Below, piece by piece: positions 8,290-16,911 of a DNA stretch of 64,000 nt. The notes beneath the pieces were generated by a model. The model did no database searches. It had not been told where the DNA came from and worked only from the letters and a program-made list of their open reading frames with translations. The DNA comes from an uncultured Marinifilum sp. (lineage in GTDB: Bacteria > Bacteroidota > Bacteroidia > Bacteroidales > Marinifilaceae): positions 2,592,923-2,656,922 of the forward strand of contig NZ_OY781918.1 of NCBI RefSeq assembly GCF_963677195.1, in the 5' to 3' direction. Positions within the stretch are counted from its first letter, which is position 1. Each line of letters begins with the position of its first letter. The position numbers and the translations under genes were made by a program.

Positions 8290-11073
8290 TTATAATTTTT
8301 CTTTAAGATATTTTCCTGTATAAGATTCTTTGCATAAAATAGCCTCTTCGGGAGTTCCCTCGAAAATAACTTCTCCACCTTTATTCCCTCCTTCGGGCCC
8401 TAAATCAATTAACCAATCGGCACTTTTAATTATTTCCATATTGTGTTCAATAATAATAAGTGTGTGTCCCCTTGAAATTAAAGCATTAAAAGCATCCATT
8501 AATTTATTGATATCATGAAAATGTAAGCCTGTTGTAGGCTCATCGAAAATAAACAAACAAGCTTCTGCTTTTTCTTTTGCTAAAAAAGAGGCTAGTTTTA
8601 CACGTTGACTCTCACCACCACTTAAAGTACTCGACGATTGGCCTAGTTTTACATATCCCAAACCTACATCAACAAGAGGTTGCAGGCGTTGAACAATTTT
8701 CTTTTCTGTATTTCCTTTCGAGGAGCTAAAGAATTCGGTAGCCTCATTAACAGTCATTTCTAAAATATCATGAATGTTTTTTTCTTTGAAACGCACATCT
8801 AGTATTTCATCTTTAAACCTTCTGCCTTTGCAGCTTTCGCACTGTAGGTAGATATCGGCCATAAATTGCATTTCTACTTTAATAATTCCTTCTCCCTGAC
8901 ATTCATCACATCTACCACCATCAATATTAAAGGAGAAATGTGAAGGTTTAAATCCATTGTACTGAGCAGCTTTTTGATCGGCAAATAATTTTCGTATTTC
9001 GTCGTAAGCTTTAAGGTAAGTTACAGGGTTCGAACGCGATGATTTGCCAATGGGATTTTGGTCTACAAATTCGATATTTTTGATGAGATTAAGGTCTCCT
9101 TTTATGGCATCGAAATGTCCGCTTTTATCGGAATAACCACCGTAATGTTTTTTTAATGCTGGATATAAAATTGTTTTTATCAATGATGATTTTCCCGAAC
9201 CACTCACTCCGGTAATTACACTCATTATGTTTAGTGGAAACTTTATATTTAAGCCTTTAAGATTATTTTCCCGAGCACCAATAATTTCTATATAATTATT
9301 CCATTTTTTTCTTTTTTCAGGAACAGGAATAACTTTTTGCTCCGAAATATATTGTGATGTTAAGCTCTTGTTTGATTTTTTTAGCTGATCTATGGACCCT
9401 TCAAAAACAACTTCTCCACCCAATCTACCAGCATAGGGGCCAATATCAATAACATGATCGGCAGCAAGAATAATATCTTCGTCGTGCTCAACTACAATTA
9501 CAGTATTTCCCAAATCGCGAAGTTGCTTAAGTACTTTAATTAACAAGTCGGTATCTTTCGAGTGTAAACCAATACTTGGCTCATCGAGAATGTATAATGA
9601 CCCAACTAAGCTGCTTCCCAATGAGGTAGCAAGATTAATACGTTGCGATTCTCCACCCGATAAACTACTAGATAGTCGGTTTAAGGTAAGGTAACCCAAG
9701 CCAACATCCGATAAAAATTGCAATCTGTTTTTTATATCTACAAGCAAGCGTTTTGCTATTTGAGCCTCTGTTTCGCTTAAATCGATGTGTAAAAAGAAAT
9801 CGTTTAATTCACTAATTGGCATAAGTACCAAATCCTGAATATTTTTATCCTGAATTTTAACATAACCAGCTTCTTTTTTTAGACGAGTACCTCTACAGTC
9901 AGGACAAGTTGTTTTTCCCCGATATCTGGAAAGCATTACTCGGTATTGAATTTTATATTGCTTTGCTTCAAGATATTTGAAAAAATCGTTTAAGCCTTTA
10001 AAATGTTTATTGCCAGTCCATAATAGTAGTTTTTGTTCTTCGCTAAGTTCGAAATAAGGACGATGAATTGGAAAATCGAATTTATCGGCGGCATAGATTA
10101 GCTTATTTTTCCATTCCTGCATTTTTTCACCTTTCCAGCACACAATAGCATCGTCGTAAATGCTTATTGTTTTATTGGGAATTACAAGATCTTCATCAAT
10201 ACCTATAATTTTTCCAAACCCTTCACATTTTGGACATGCTCCTATGGGATTATTAAAGCTAAAAGTGTGTAAACTTGGCTCTTCGAAAATAATTCCATCG
10301 GCTTCGAATTTATTTGAAAATTGATAGCTTACACCTCTAAATGAAATGATACATTCCCCTTTACCTTCGTAAAATGCAGTTTGTAAAGAATCGGCAATTC
10401 TATTGCGAGTATCCTCATTGTCCGACACTCGAATACGGTCAATAACTATATTAATGGGAGTATCTGCAACAATAAGTTCTGGCGATTCCAATACATCAAA
10501 TATTTTGTGAATTTTACCATCGATTTCTATTCTCGAAAATCCCTGCTGCGATAGGATCTCCAGTTGCTCGATTTTACTTCGATCGCCATTAATCATCTCA
10601 GCTAAAATCATTATTGGCAGATCTTTTTTCTGCTTTAAAATAAATTTAACAACATCGGTAATTGTATGTCTTTTAACTAATGCATTTGAAATTGGCGAAT
10701 AGGTTTTCCCAATACGTGCAAAGAGAAGCTTTAAATAGTCGTAAATTTCTGTTGATGTTCCAACGGTTGATCTTGGATTACGTGTATTTACTTTTTGTTC
10801 AATTGCAATTGCAGGGGGAATTCCTTTAATAAAATCAACTTCAGGTTTATCTATTCTACCTAAAAATTGTCTGGCATAAGCCGATAGGCTTTCTACATAA
10901 CGTCTTTGTCCCTCGGCATATAAAGTGTTAAATGCTAAAGATGATTTTCCTGATCCGGATAAACCGGTAATAACAATGAATTTATTACGTGGAATTTTTA
11001 AATCAATGTTTTTAAGGTTGTGAACTCGTGCACCTTTTATATGAATGTAATCTTCCTTTATTTTTTTAGTCAT
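8290..11073 (-). CDS. uvrA: excinuclease ABC subunit A
   Basis: 927 residues, close to the family's 940. UvrA is the damage-sensing ATPase of nucleotide excision repair: it dimerises, loads UvrB on lesions and leaves. Two ABC modules are present: Walker A GLSGSGKSS near residue 38 and GVSGSGKSS near 640, with ABC signatures SSSLSGGESQRINLA and SSTLSGGESQRVKLA. The Walker B segments are SLYILDEPSIGLH and CLFIFDEPTTGLH. The C-terminal zinc module is intact (CDECQGEG and CESCKGRR). In the first zinc module only ACPKCEGFG is present and the preceding CxxC pair is missing. A good promoter lies upstream at 11127-11157. Single gene, convergent with the 7823 gene. Confidence 0.96.
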   Translation of the reverse strand: MTKKIKEDYIHIKGARVHNLKNIDLKIPRNKFIVITGLSGSGKSSLAFNTLYAEGQRRYVESLSAYARQFLGRIDKPEVDFIKGIPPAIAIEQKVNTRNPRSTVGTSTEIYDYLKLLFARIGKTYSPISNALVKRHTITDVVKFILKQKKDLPIMILAEMINGDRSKIEQLEILSQQGFSRIEIDGKIHKIFDVLESPELIVADTPINIVIDRIRVSDNEDTRNRIADSLQTAFYEGKGECIISFRGVSYQFSNKFEADGIIFEEPSLHTFSFNNPIGACPKCEGFGKIIGIDEDLVIPNKTISIYDDAIVCWKGEKMQEWKNKLIYAADKFDFPIHRPYFELSEEQKLLLWTGNKHFKGLNDFFKYLEAKQYKIQYRVMLSRYRGKTTCPDCRGTRLKKEAGYVKIQDKNIQDLVLMPISELNDFFLHIDLSETEAQIAKRLLVDIKNRLQFLSDVGLGYLTLNRLSSSLSGGESQRINLATSLGSSLVGSLYILDEPSIGLHSKDTDLLIKVLKQLRDLGNTVIVVEHDEDIILAADHVIDIGPYAGRLGGEVVFEGSIDQLKKSNKSLTSQYISEQKVIPVPEKRKKWNNYIEIIGARENNLKGLNIKFPLNIMSVITGVSGSGKSSLIKTILYPALKKHYGGYSDKSGHFDAIKGDLNLIKNIEFVDQNPIGKSSRSNPVTYLKAYDEIRKLFADQKAAQYNGFKPSHFSFNIDGGRCDECQGEGIIKVEMQFMADIYLQCESCKGRRFKDEILDVRFKEKNIHDILEMTVNEATEFFSSSKGNTEKKIVQRLQPLVDVGLGYVKLGQSSSTLSGGESQRVKLASFLAKEKAEACLFIFDEPTTGLHFHDINKLMDAFNALISRGHTLIIIEHNMEIIKSADWLIDLGPEGGNKGGEVIFEGTPEEAILCKESYTGKYLKEKL

Positions 11074-11126
11074 CTTAAAATTTTCTCCGTATCAGTTGTT
11101 GGATTAACCTCATAAAATTGAATCCT

Positions 11127-11157
11127 CAAAGTTATTTAACTTCTAAAGATTTTCAAA
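11127..11157 (-). promoter_or_regulatory. uvrA promoter, TTTG-N19-TAnnTTTG
   Basis: On the minus strand TTTG (11157-11154), a 19-base spacer and TAACTTTG (11134-11127) match both Bacteroidota promoter boxes at the standard spacing, 54 bases before the uvrA ATG. Confidence 0.7.
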
Positions 11158-11266
11158 TCTCAGGAAAAATTAGTTTATTGCATATAATTATTCAGATTTA
11201 TAAACCCAATAAATAAATATTGCTTATCGATTAAATTTTACACTGTTTTATAAATTATAAATAGTT

Positions 11267-11863
11267 GTGAATTTGAGAAAGAATAATCCTACCGATTATG
11301 ATCTTGTTAAGCAATATATGGATGGTAATCATGATAGCATTGATGTTTTAATTTTAAGACACAAAGACAGGGTTTATACCTATATTTATCTGATTGTAAA
11401 AAATCACCAGCTTACCGAAGATTTGTTTCAGGATACCTTTATTAAGGTAATCCGTTCCTTGCGTTTGGGCAAATATAAGGATAATGGAAAGTTCCTTGCC
11501 TGGGTTTTACGTATTGCACACAATTTAATTATTGATCATTTTAGAAAAGAAAAGCAAAATAATACTTTCTCTAAAGATGATTACGAATTGGATATTTTCA
11601 ATTCGAGTAAGTTTTGTGATCAGAATTGTGAAGATGATATTATTCGAGGGCAGATACACGATGATATTAGAAGTTTAGTAGAAGAACTGCCTCCCGATCA
11701 GCGTGAAGTAGTTATTTTAAGGCATTATAAAGACCTAAGTTTTAAAGAAATAGCCGATCAGACAAATGTTAGCATTAATACTGCATTAGGCCGTATGAGA
11801 TATGCTTTAATAAATATGCGAAAAACAATTGACGATCGAAATATGAGTTTGACTATTCATTAG
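11267..11863 (+). CDS. ECF-type RNA polymerase sigma factor
   Basis: 198 residues. Region 2 (about 25-95) has the core-binding and -10-melting pattern DLFQDTFIKVIRSL and FLAWVLRIAHNLIIDHFRK. Region 4 (about 135-190) has LPPDQREVVILRHYKDLSFKEIA and an HTH ending TNVSINTALGRMRYAL. There is no region 1 or 3, as in extracytoplasmic-function sigma factors. The start is GTG 11267 or TTG 11273; no ATG is available. No anti-sigma gene with a membrane helix follows: after a terminator only an 81-codon or shorter ORF occurs. Its signal and targets are therefore not indicated. Confidence 0.9.
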   Translation: MNLRKNNPTDYDLVKQYMDGNHDSIDVLILRHKDRVYTYIYLIVKNHQLTEDLFQDTFIKVIRSLRLGKYKDNGKFLAWVLRIAHNLIIDHFRKEKQNNTFSKDDYELDIFNSSKFCDQNCEDDIIRGQIHDDIRSLVEELPPDQREVVILRHYKDLSFKEIADQTNVSINTALGRMRYALINMRKTIDDRNMSLTIH

Positions 11864-11885
11864 TTGATTATTTGATTTTTTAGTT

Positions 11886-11913
11886 AGCCGGAAAAATATT
11901 TCCGGCTTTTTTT
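11886..11913 (+). terminator. terminator of the ECF sigma gene
   Basis: Stem AGCCGGAAA/TTTCCGGCT (9 bp, loop AATA) followed by seven T, 22 bases after the stop. Confidence 0.9.
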
Positions 11914-11978
11914 ATTTTAAAATACTAAAAAAGAATTGTAGGCGTTTTAGCTATAAAATAAGATGGATAAACGTGCCT

Positions 11979-12218
11979 ATGAAAGAAATTTACACACTAT
12001 TAAAAAAAGACGTATTACACTCTACAGATGAAATATTATTTCTCATGGAAAAAATTAATGAGTCAAATATTTTTGAGTCAAATGAATTGATAAGTTATTT
12101 AGATAGTTTTAATTTGAAAGCATCAGATAAGTCAGTTCAAAAATTAAAATTATTTCGTCAATCTTCGTGTAATGTAAATCTTAAAATTCCTGATATTAGG
12201 GAAGTACTAATGAATTAA
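11979..12218 (+). CDS. small hypothetical protein
   Basis: 79 residues from the ATG at 11979 (a GTG two codons upstream is also possible). Acidic and helical, without a signal peptide or membrane segment: YTLLKKDVLHSTDEILFLMEKI, then SNELISYLDSF. I do not recognise a family. It sits between two terminators, so it is its own transcription unit just downstream of the sigma factor. Clean framing by terminators and a plausible start support a real gene. A role linked to the sigma factor would be speculation. Confidence 0.5.
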   Translation: MKEIYTLLKKDVLHSTDEILFLMEKINESNIFESNELISYLDSFNLKASDKSVQKLKLFRQSSCNVNLKIPDIREVLMN

Positions 12219-12222
12219 TAAT

Positions 12223-12251
12223 AAATCGGGACAATTAGTTCCGATTTTTTT
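12223..12251 (+). terminator. terminator of the 79-codon gene
   Basis: Stem AAATCGG/CCGATTT with an 11-base loop and a T tract, 5 bases after the stop at 12218. Confidence 0.75.
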
Positions 12252-12321
12252 GTGTGAAAATTTATGCAAATTCAGAAAATAATTGTAATTTGATATCAAA
12301 ATGATATTAAAATGAATTGAT

Positions 12322-13176
12322 ATGAGACAAGAAAAATCTTTTGCGGGAATTTCAGGATTTCTAATGGTATTTGTACTTCTTCTATTTTTGGTAGGCGGAA
12401 TATTAGGCTTGGTTTTAATAAAAAATCCAATTTTTGCAGTCTTGCTACTTTTATTTGTGGTTTCTATCCCTGGGTTTACGGTCGTTAATCCAAACGAATC
12501 GGCAGTTTTGGTATTGTTTGGAGCTTATAAAGGAACAATTTTAGAAAATGGCTTTTTTTGGGTAAATCCTCTGTTTGTAAAAAAGAAGATATCTTTGCGG
12601 GCAAGAAATCTTGACAGCGATCCAATTAAAGTGAATGATAAAATAGGTAATCCAATTATGATTGGTGTTGTTTTAGTTTGGAGAGTAAAGGATACTTATA
12701 AAGCTGCTTTTGATGTTAATGATTATGAACATTTTGTTTCTATTCAGTCCGAAGCAGCCATTCGTAATATGGCGGGCTCTTATCCTTACGATAATTTTGA
12801 AGATGAACAGGCCGAAATAACGCTTCGTTCGGGAGGAAATGAGGTAAGTGAATTATTGGAGAGTGAATTAACCGATAGATTGGCCATTGCTGGAATAGAA
12901 GTGATGGAGGCCAGAATTAATTATTTGGCTTATGCTTCGGAAATTGCAGGAGCAATGTTGCGTCGTCAGCAAGCAACTGCAGTAGTTGCAGCTCGCTTTA
13001 AAATTGTTGAAGGAGCTGTAAGTATGGTAGATATGGCACTGGAGCAACTTGCCGAAAAGAATATTGTTGATTTGGATGAAGAGAAAAAAGCCACTATGGT
13101 AAGTAATTTAATGGTTGTTCTTTGTTCAGATAAAGATGCTACTCCAGTATTAAATACTGGTAGTTTGTATCAATAA
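12322..13176 (+). CDS. SPFH/Band 7-domain membrane protein
   Basis: 284 residues. Two close hydrophobic segments (about 10-35 and 37-55) anchor the N-terminus. They are followed by an SPFH (stomatin/prohibitin/flotillin/HflK) domain with the family's opening GFTVVNPNESAVLVLFGAYKG and the strand MIGVVLVWRVKDTYKAAFDV. A helical C-terminal part contains AGAMLRRQQATAVVAAR. SPFH proteins assemble into large membrane rings that organise lipid domains or proteases. No protease gene (NfeD, FtsH) is next door. Instead a 62-residue Arc-type protein starts 10 bases downstream, a pairing I know from other Bacteroidota genomes. Confidence 0.88.
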   Translation: MRQEKSFAGISGFLMVFVLLLFLVGGILGLVLIKNPIFAVLLLLFVVSIPGFTVVNPNESAVLVLFGAYKGTILENGFFWVNPLFVKKKISLRARNLDSDPIKVNDKIGNPIMIGVVLVWRVKDTYKAAFDVNDYEHFVSIQSEAAIRNMAGSYPYDNFEDEQAEITLRSGGNEVSELLESELTDRLAIAGIEVMEARINYLAYASEIAGAMLRRQQATAVVAARFKIVEGAVSMVDMALEQLAEKNIVDLDEEKKATMVSNLMVVLCSDKDATPVLNTGSLYQ

Positions 13177-13186
13177 TAAATTAAAT

Positions 13187-13375
13187 ATGACTAAAAAGAA
13201 ATCATTTGTTCTGCGTCTTAATCCCGAGATGCATAAAAAGCTGGAGAAATGGGCTGTTGATGAATTTCGAAGCACCAATGGACAGATTGAGTGGATTCTG
13301 AATAAAGCTTTGAAAGAAGCTGGTAGATTAGTAGAAAAGAAGAATGGAGAGAAAAATATTTATCCTAAAAAATAA
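13187..13375 (+). CDS. Arc-family ribbon-helix-helix protein
   Basis: 62 residues. The N-terminus KKKSFVLRLNPEMHKKLEKWA is the beta-strand plus first helix of an Arc/MetJ ribbon-helix-helix DNA-binding domain (strand residues K-S-F-V-L-R-L contact the major groove). The second helix is TNGQIEWILNKALKEAGR. It probably dimerises and binds DNA. It follows the SPFH gene by 10 bases in one operon. There is no toxin gene beside it, so a toxin-antitoxin role is not supported; autoregulation of the SPFH operon is a plausible inference. Confidence 0.8.
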   Translation: MTKKKSFVLRLNPEMHKKLEKWAVDEFRSTNGQIEWILNKALKEAGRLVEKKNGEKNIYPKK

Positions 13376-13398
13376 AAAAGCCCTATAAGGGCTTTTTT
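13374..13398. terminator. bidirectional terminator
   Basis: AAAAAAGCCCT/AGGGCTTTTTT, 11-bp stem with loop ATA, between the Arc gene and the convergent YgjV-GNAT gene. It overlaps both stop regions. Confidence 0.88.
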
Positions 13399-14024
13399 AA
13401 TGATTTTATCATAATAGATTCATTCTCTTTTTTTCCGGCTTTGAATCCCATTTTTTCCATATACTTAAAGTCTTTAGATGCACAGTAAACAGAAGTAATT
13501 TGATATGTATCCAGTATCTTGTTAAGTTTTTTATAGAGATAACTTCCAACTTTAAAATCGCGATACTGAGGCAAAGCATAATCTAAATCGATTCTGAAAT
13601 CGTTATTTTCCTGAGTACCTATAAAAATACCTGCAATAGACATATCTCTTAAAATAAATAGGCTTAATTGTTCTTTTTTCTGTTGAAAGTCTGGAAAAAA
13701 GTTAGCGATATCTTTAGCATGAAATTCCAACAAATGCTTTAGCAGTTCATCATCTTTTTTTATTTTGATAATTTTAAAATCTTCTATTCTGACATACATT
13801 TTACGCAGGTTATACAAATTGGCACAAACAATTAAAAAATTCATGATGCCAACAGGTAGGGCTCCAATTAAAAATCCGTAAGCAGAAAATAAAACAGCAC
13901 CTGCTAAATTGTACCATCTTAATTTAACAATAGATGTCATTGTTAAGGATATCAATACTAAAACAGAGGCTGCATATCCTATCCATTCCAAAAGGGGAAT
14001 GCCTAAAAAATTAAATTCCAACAT
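13383..14024 (-). CDS. YgjV-like membrane protein fused to GNAT acetyltransferase
   Basis: 213 residues. Residues 8-75 hold three short hydrophobic helices of the YgjV type (WIGYAASVLVLISLTMTS, KLRWYNLAGAVLFSAYGFLIG, GIMNFLIVCANLYNLRKMY). Residues 80-210 look like a GNAT N-acetyltransferase: DKELLKHLLEFH-type helix, LSLFILRDMSIAGIFIG strand pair, DYALPQYRDFKVGSYLY (acetyl-CoA loop, weakly conserved) and VYCASKDFKYMEKMGFK (the typical GNAT end). The acceptor substrate is unknown. The same two-part layout is common in Bacteroidota and is not a local fusion. Single gene, convergent with the SPFH operon. Confidence 0.75.
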   Translation of the reverse strand: MLEFNFLGIPLLEWIGYAASVLVLISLTMTSIVKLRWYNLAGAVLFSAYGFLIGALPVGIMNFLIVCANLYNLRKMYVRIEDFKIIKIKKDDELLKHLLEFHAKDIANFFPDFQQKKEQLSLFILRDMSIAGIFIGTQENNDFRIDLDYALPQYRDFKVGSYLYKKLNKILDTYQITSVYCASKDFKYMEKMGFKAGKKENESIMIKSLKKPL

Positions 14025-14147
14025 AAAGGTTCGATTTAATAGTTAAAAATTAAAGAGAGAAATAAAAAATGGTATGGAATGCTTATTAAAAGTAGAAGCC
14101 TTCCGATATCGAAAGGCTTGTCAAATGTACAGAATTTTTTTTGGATA

Positions 14148-15350
14148 TTACAGACCTGTCATTAAAAACAATGGTTGTAGTTCAAAACTATTATATTTAG
14201 GACGCAAACGGTCTATATTGTAGTAGCGATCTACATCAACAAGTTTTTTTGTGCTGGTAACTATGTCAATAGGAGCATTATCGTACCTACCATTTCGAAG
14301 TGTAATTAATCGTCCGTGTATGCCTTTAATAATTAAATCTAATGCAAGGTTTCCGAATGCCATTGGTACAATAGAATCGATGGCATCGGGGTCGCCACAA
14401 CGAACCATGTAACCTAATTTTTGATTGATTACGTTAATAGGCTTAGAGTTATTGAATTTTGGTGATAAGATCTTCATTTGTTCAGAAACTCTTTCACCTA
14501 TTCCACCCAGTTTTTTATGACCATAATCATCCATTACATTATCCTGGAATATCATTTGTTCGCCCGAAAAAGCAGCACCTTCCGAAATAAGTACTACAGA
14601 ATATCTGCTAGGATTAGAGAATCGGTCCTGAATCATTAATTCGGTTAGGCGTTCAACATCAAAATCGTACTCAGGAATTAAACAACGGTTTGCTGCTCCT
14701 GCCAAAGTTGGAAGTATAGCAGTAAATCCTGCGTATCGGCCAAATACTTCTAGAACCAACAGTCTTTCGTGCGATCCTGCTGATGTTCTTAAACTATGAG
14801 TTAATGAGATTGTTCTAGTGATACATGTACTAAAACCAATACAATAGTCGGTTCCCGGAACATCATTATCCATTGTTTTAGGAATAGCAATAACTTTAAA
14901 ACCCTCCTGATACAGACGAACTCCATAGCTTAAGGTATCATCACCACCAATGGGTATTAGAAAATCAATGTTTAGAAAATCCAAGTTGGCAAGCACCTCT
15001 TCGGTTAAGTCGTTTATATCCTGGTCGTATTTTTCTTTTAGGTGAGTCGGAACTCTTTCTCGCGAGGTTTTAGAAGGGTTTACTCTCGAAGTATGAAGGA
15101 ATGTTCCTCCGGTTCTTCCAACTTTATTAACAATTTCTTCTGTTAGGATTTCATAATTTTCAGAGTTGTCAGCTTTTTTATCTCTTACAATATCAATAAG
15201 ACCTCTCCATCCTTTACGAATACCTATTACTTGGTATCCTTCTCTAATGGCTCTAATGGTGACGGCGCGAATTGCAGGATTTAATCCTGGAACATCGCCA
15301 CCACCTGTTAGTATGCCGATTATTCCTCTACTTGAATTTGATGTTTTCAT
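14148..15350 (-). CDS. pfkA: 6-phosphofructokinase family, pyrophosphate-type active site
   Basis: 400 residues. The PFK fold is shown by GILTGGGDVPGLNPAIRAV, the catalytic segment PKTMDNDVPG (157-166) and the substrate loop EVFGRYAGF (201-209). It phosphorylates fructose 6-phosphate in glycolysis. Two positions separate the donors in this family. ATP enzymes read GGDGS and PGTxDND, while pyrophosphate enzymes read GGDD and PKTxDND. Here they are GGDDT (135-139) and PKTMDND, so a PPi-dependent (reversible) or mixed-donor enzyme is the better prediction. The length also exceeds the about 320 residues of bacterial ATP-PFK. Single gene. Confidence 0.9.
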   Translation of the reverse strand: MKTSNSSRGIIGILTGGGDVPGLNPAIRAVTIRAIREGYQVIGIRKGWRGLIDIVRDKKADNSENYEILTEEIVNKVGRTGGTFLHTSRVNPSKTSRERVPTHLKEKYDQDINDLTEEVLANLDFLNIDFLIPIGGDDTLSYGVRLYQEGFKVIAIPKTMDNDVPGTDYCIGFSTCITRTISLTHSLRTSAGSHERLLVLEVFGRYAGFTAILPTLAGAANRCLIPEYDFDVERLTELMIQDRFSNPSRYSVVLISEGAAFSGEQMIFQDNVMDDYGHKKLGGIGERVSEQMKILSPKFNNSKPINVINQKLGYMVRCGDPDAIDSIVPMAFGNLALDLIIKGIHGRLITLRNGRYDNAPIDIVTSTKKLVDVDRYYNIDRLRPKYNSFELQPLFLMTGL

Positions 15351-15478
15351 GGCAATAAACTTTAGTGATTAGTAAGAATGTAAAATCACTATAAGTTATC
15401 ATTTTGATAAGAAAAATTCAAATGGATTAGAAAATATTATGGTAATTGTATGCTGTTGATCCCCAATTAAGAACAATT

Positions 15479-16135
15479 CTAATTACTAAAGCTGTAAGAA
15501 AGAATATTAGCTCCCATTTCCAGTGCTTTTCTATGATTTAGTTCGCTGTCGTTATGAACGGCCGTATCTTCCCAACCGTCTCCCAAGTCAGTTTCGTAGG
15601 TATAGAAACATACCAATCTTCCTTTATGAAAAATACCAAATCCTTGTGGAGCCTTACCGTCATGTTCGTGTATTTTAGGTAATCCATTGGGAAAATTATA
15701 TACCTGATGATAAATTGGATGTGAGTAGGGGAGTTCTACTAATTCCTGATTGGGAAATACCTTTTTAATTTCTCTTCTAAAATATGCGTTTAAGCCATAA
15801 TTGTCATCAACATGCAGAAAACCTCCTCCTGTTAAATATTTTCGAAGGTTTATTACTTCCTGATTGTTTAAAACGATATTTCCATGACCTGTAAGATGAA
15901 CCAAAGGAAATGAGAATAATTCAGGGCTTCCAACTTCTACTGTTGAAGCTTCAGTTTGTATCGATGCAATTTTATTTTCGTTACAAAACTTGATAAGGTT
16001 AGGCAGTGAACCTGGATTTGCATACCAATCTCCACCTCCATTGTATTTAAGCAGGCCTATTCTAACGGTAGATGATTGAGTATAGCTAGCCATAGAATAA
16101 AACAAGAGAAGGAGTATAAGTATGCATTTTTGCAT
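15479..16135 (-). CDS. DUF4159 protein, exported
   Basis: 218 residues from the ATG at 16135, chosen because it lies one base after the rsmE stop and gives a clean signal peptide (CILILLLLFYSMASYTQ). A frame extension to 16159 would overlap rsmE. DUF4159 features: RIGLLKYNGGGDWYANP, PLVHLTGHGNIVL and GGFLHVDDNYGLNA. This is a class-I glutamine amidotransferase-like Rossmann fold lacking the catalytic Cys. An ELVELPYSHPIYHQVYNFP strand and a DLGDGWED segment follow. Its role is unknown; family members occur in the periplasm. It is co-transcribed with rsmE. Confidence 0.85.
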   Translation of the reverse strand: MQKCILILLLLFYSMASYTQSSTVRIGLLKYNGGGDWYANPGSLPNLIKFCNENKIASIQTEASTVEVGSPELFSFPLVHLTGHGNIVLNNQEVINLRKYLTGGGFLHVDDNYGLNAYFRREIKKVFPNQELVELPYSHPIYHQVYNFPNGLPKIHEHDGKAPQGFGIFHKGRLVCFYTYETDLGDGWEDTAVHNDSELNHRKALEMGANILSYSFSN

Positions 16136-16136
16136 T

Positions 16137-16838
16137 TTAGTAGTTTGAAAGATTAACAATATTGCAAGCTACAACACCTGCCGTTTCGGTTCTTAAGCGA
16201 CTATCGCCTAGAGAGATTTCTTTAAATCCATTTGCTTTTGCCAGCTCTACTTCTTCCTGGCTAAAATCACCTTCGGGGCCAATTAAGATTAGGCATTTTG
16301 ATTTGGCCTGACAAAGTTGTTTTAGATGCGTTTTTTCTCCAGGATAGCAGTGAGCAATATATTTATCTCCATCGAATTTTGAACTTACCAAATCAGAAAA
16401 CTTTGTAAGTTTATTTAATACAGGATGATATGCTTTTAGCGATTGCTTTACTGCCGAAGTAACAACTTTAAATAAGCGCTCATGTTTAACTACTTTTCGT
16501 TCCGAATGGGTACACAATAAAGGCGTAAATTCACTAATTCCTATTTCGGTACACTTTTCGAGGAACCATTCTGTTCTATCTATATTTTTGGTTGGAGCAA
16601 TTGCAATATGTAAATTGTAATCTAGCTTTCCAAATTCGGTATGCGTTTCTATGCATTCTACTGTGCACCTTTTAGGGTGTGCATCTATAATCTTGGCAAT
16701 GTAAAGATTACCTTTTCCATCTATTAAGTGAATAGTATCGTCAACTTGCAGGCGTAAAACACGAATACAATGTTTCGATTCAACTTCGTTAAGCTGGTAG
16801 TATTGATTTTGAATATCGGGAGTATAAAATAAATTCAT
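16137..16838 (-). CDS. rsmE: 16S rRNA (uracil-1498-N3)-methyltransferase
   Basis: 233 residues. The N-terminal PUA-like domain (1-70) has SKHCIRVLRLQVDDTIHLIDG. The C-terminal SPOUT trefoil-knot domain binds AdoMet through LILIGPEGDFSQEEV and LGDSRLRTETAGVVA. It methylates U1498 of 16S rRNA in assembled 30S subunits. The start ATG at 16838 gives MNLFYTPDI, standard for the family. TAAATTTG at 16865-16872 (minus strand) is a candidate -7 box. The downstream DUF4159 gene begins one base after its stop. Confidence 0.94.
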   Translation of the reverse strand: MNLFYTPDIQNQYYQLNEVESKHCIRVLRLQVDDTIHLIDGKGNLYIAKIIDAHPKRCTVECIETHTEFGKLDYNLHIAIAPTKNIDRTEWFLEKCTEIGISEFTPLLCTHSERKVVKHERLFKVVTSAVKQSLKAYHPVLNKLTKFSDLVSSKFDGDKYIAHCYPGEKTHLKQLCQAKSKCLILIGPEGDFSQEEVELAKANGFKEISLGDSRLRTETAGVVACNIVNLSNY

Positions 16839-16864
16839 TTATGGGAATCGTTATTTTTTTGCTG

Positions 16865-16872
16865 CAAATTTA
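16865..16872 (-). promoter_or_regulatory. candidate -7 box of rsmE
   Basis: The plus strand reads CAAATTTA, that is TAAATTTG on the minus strand, 27 bases upstream of the rsmE ATG. No clear -33 box. Confidence 0.4.
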
Positions 16873-16911
16873 GTTTTTGTATTTTTATTCTGTCGAATTA
16901 TTAGCAATAAT

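Noticed and set aside
13187..13375. Toxin-antitoxin pair
   Set aside because: The Arc-type protein has no toxin partner; the neighbour is a membrane SPFH protein.
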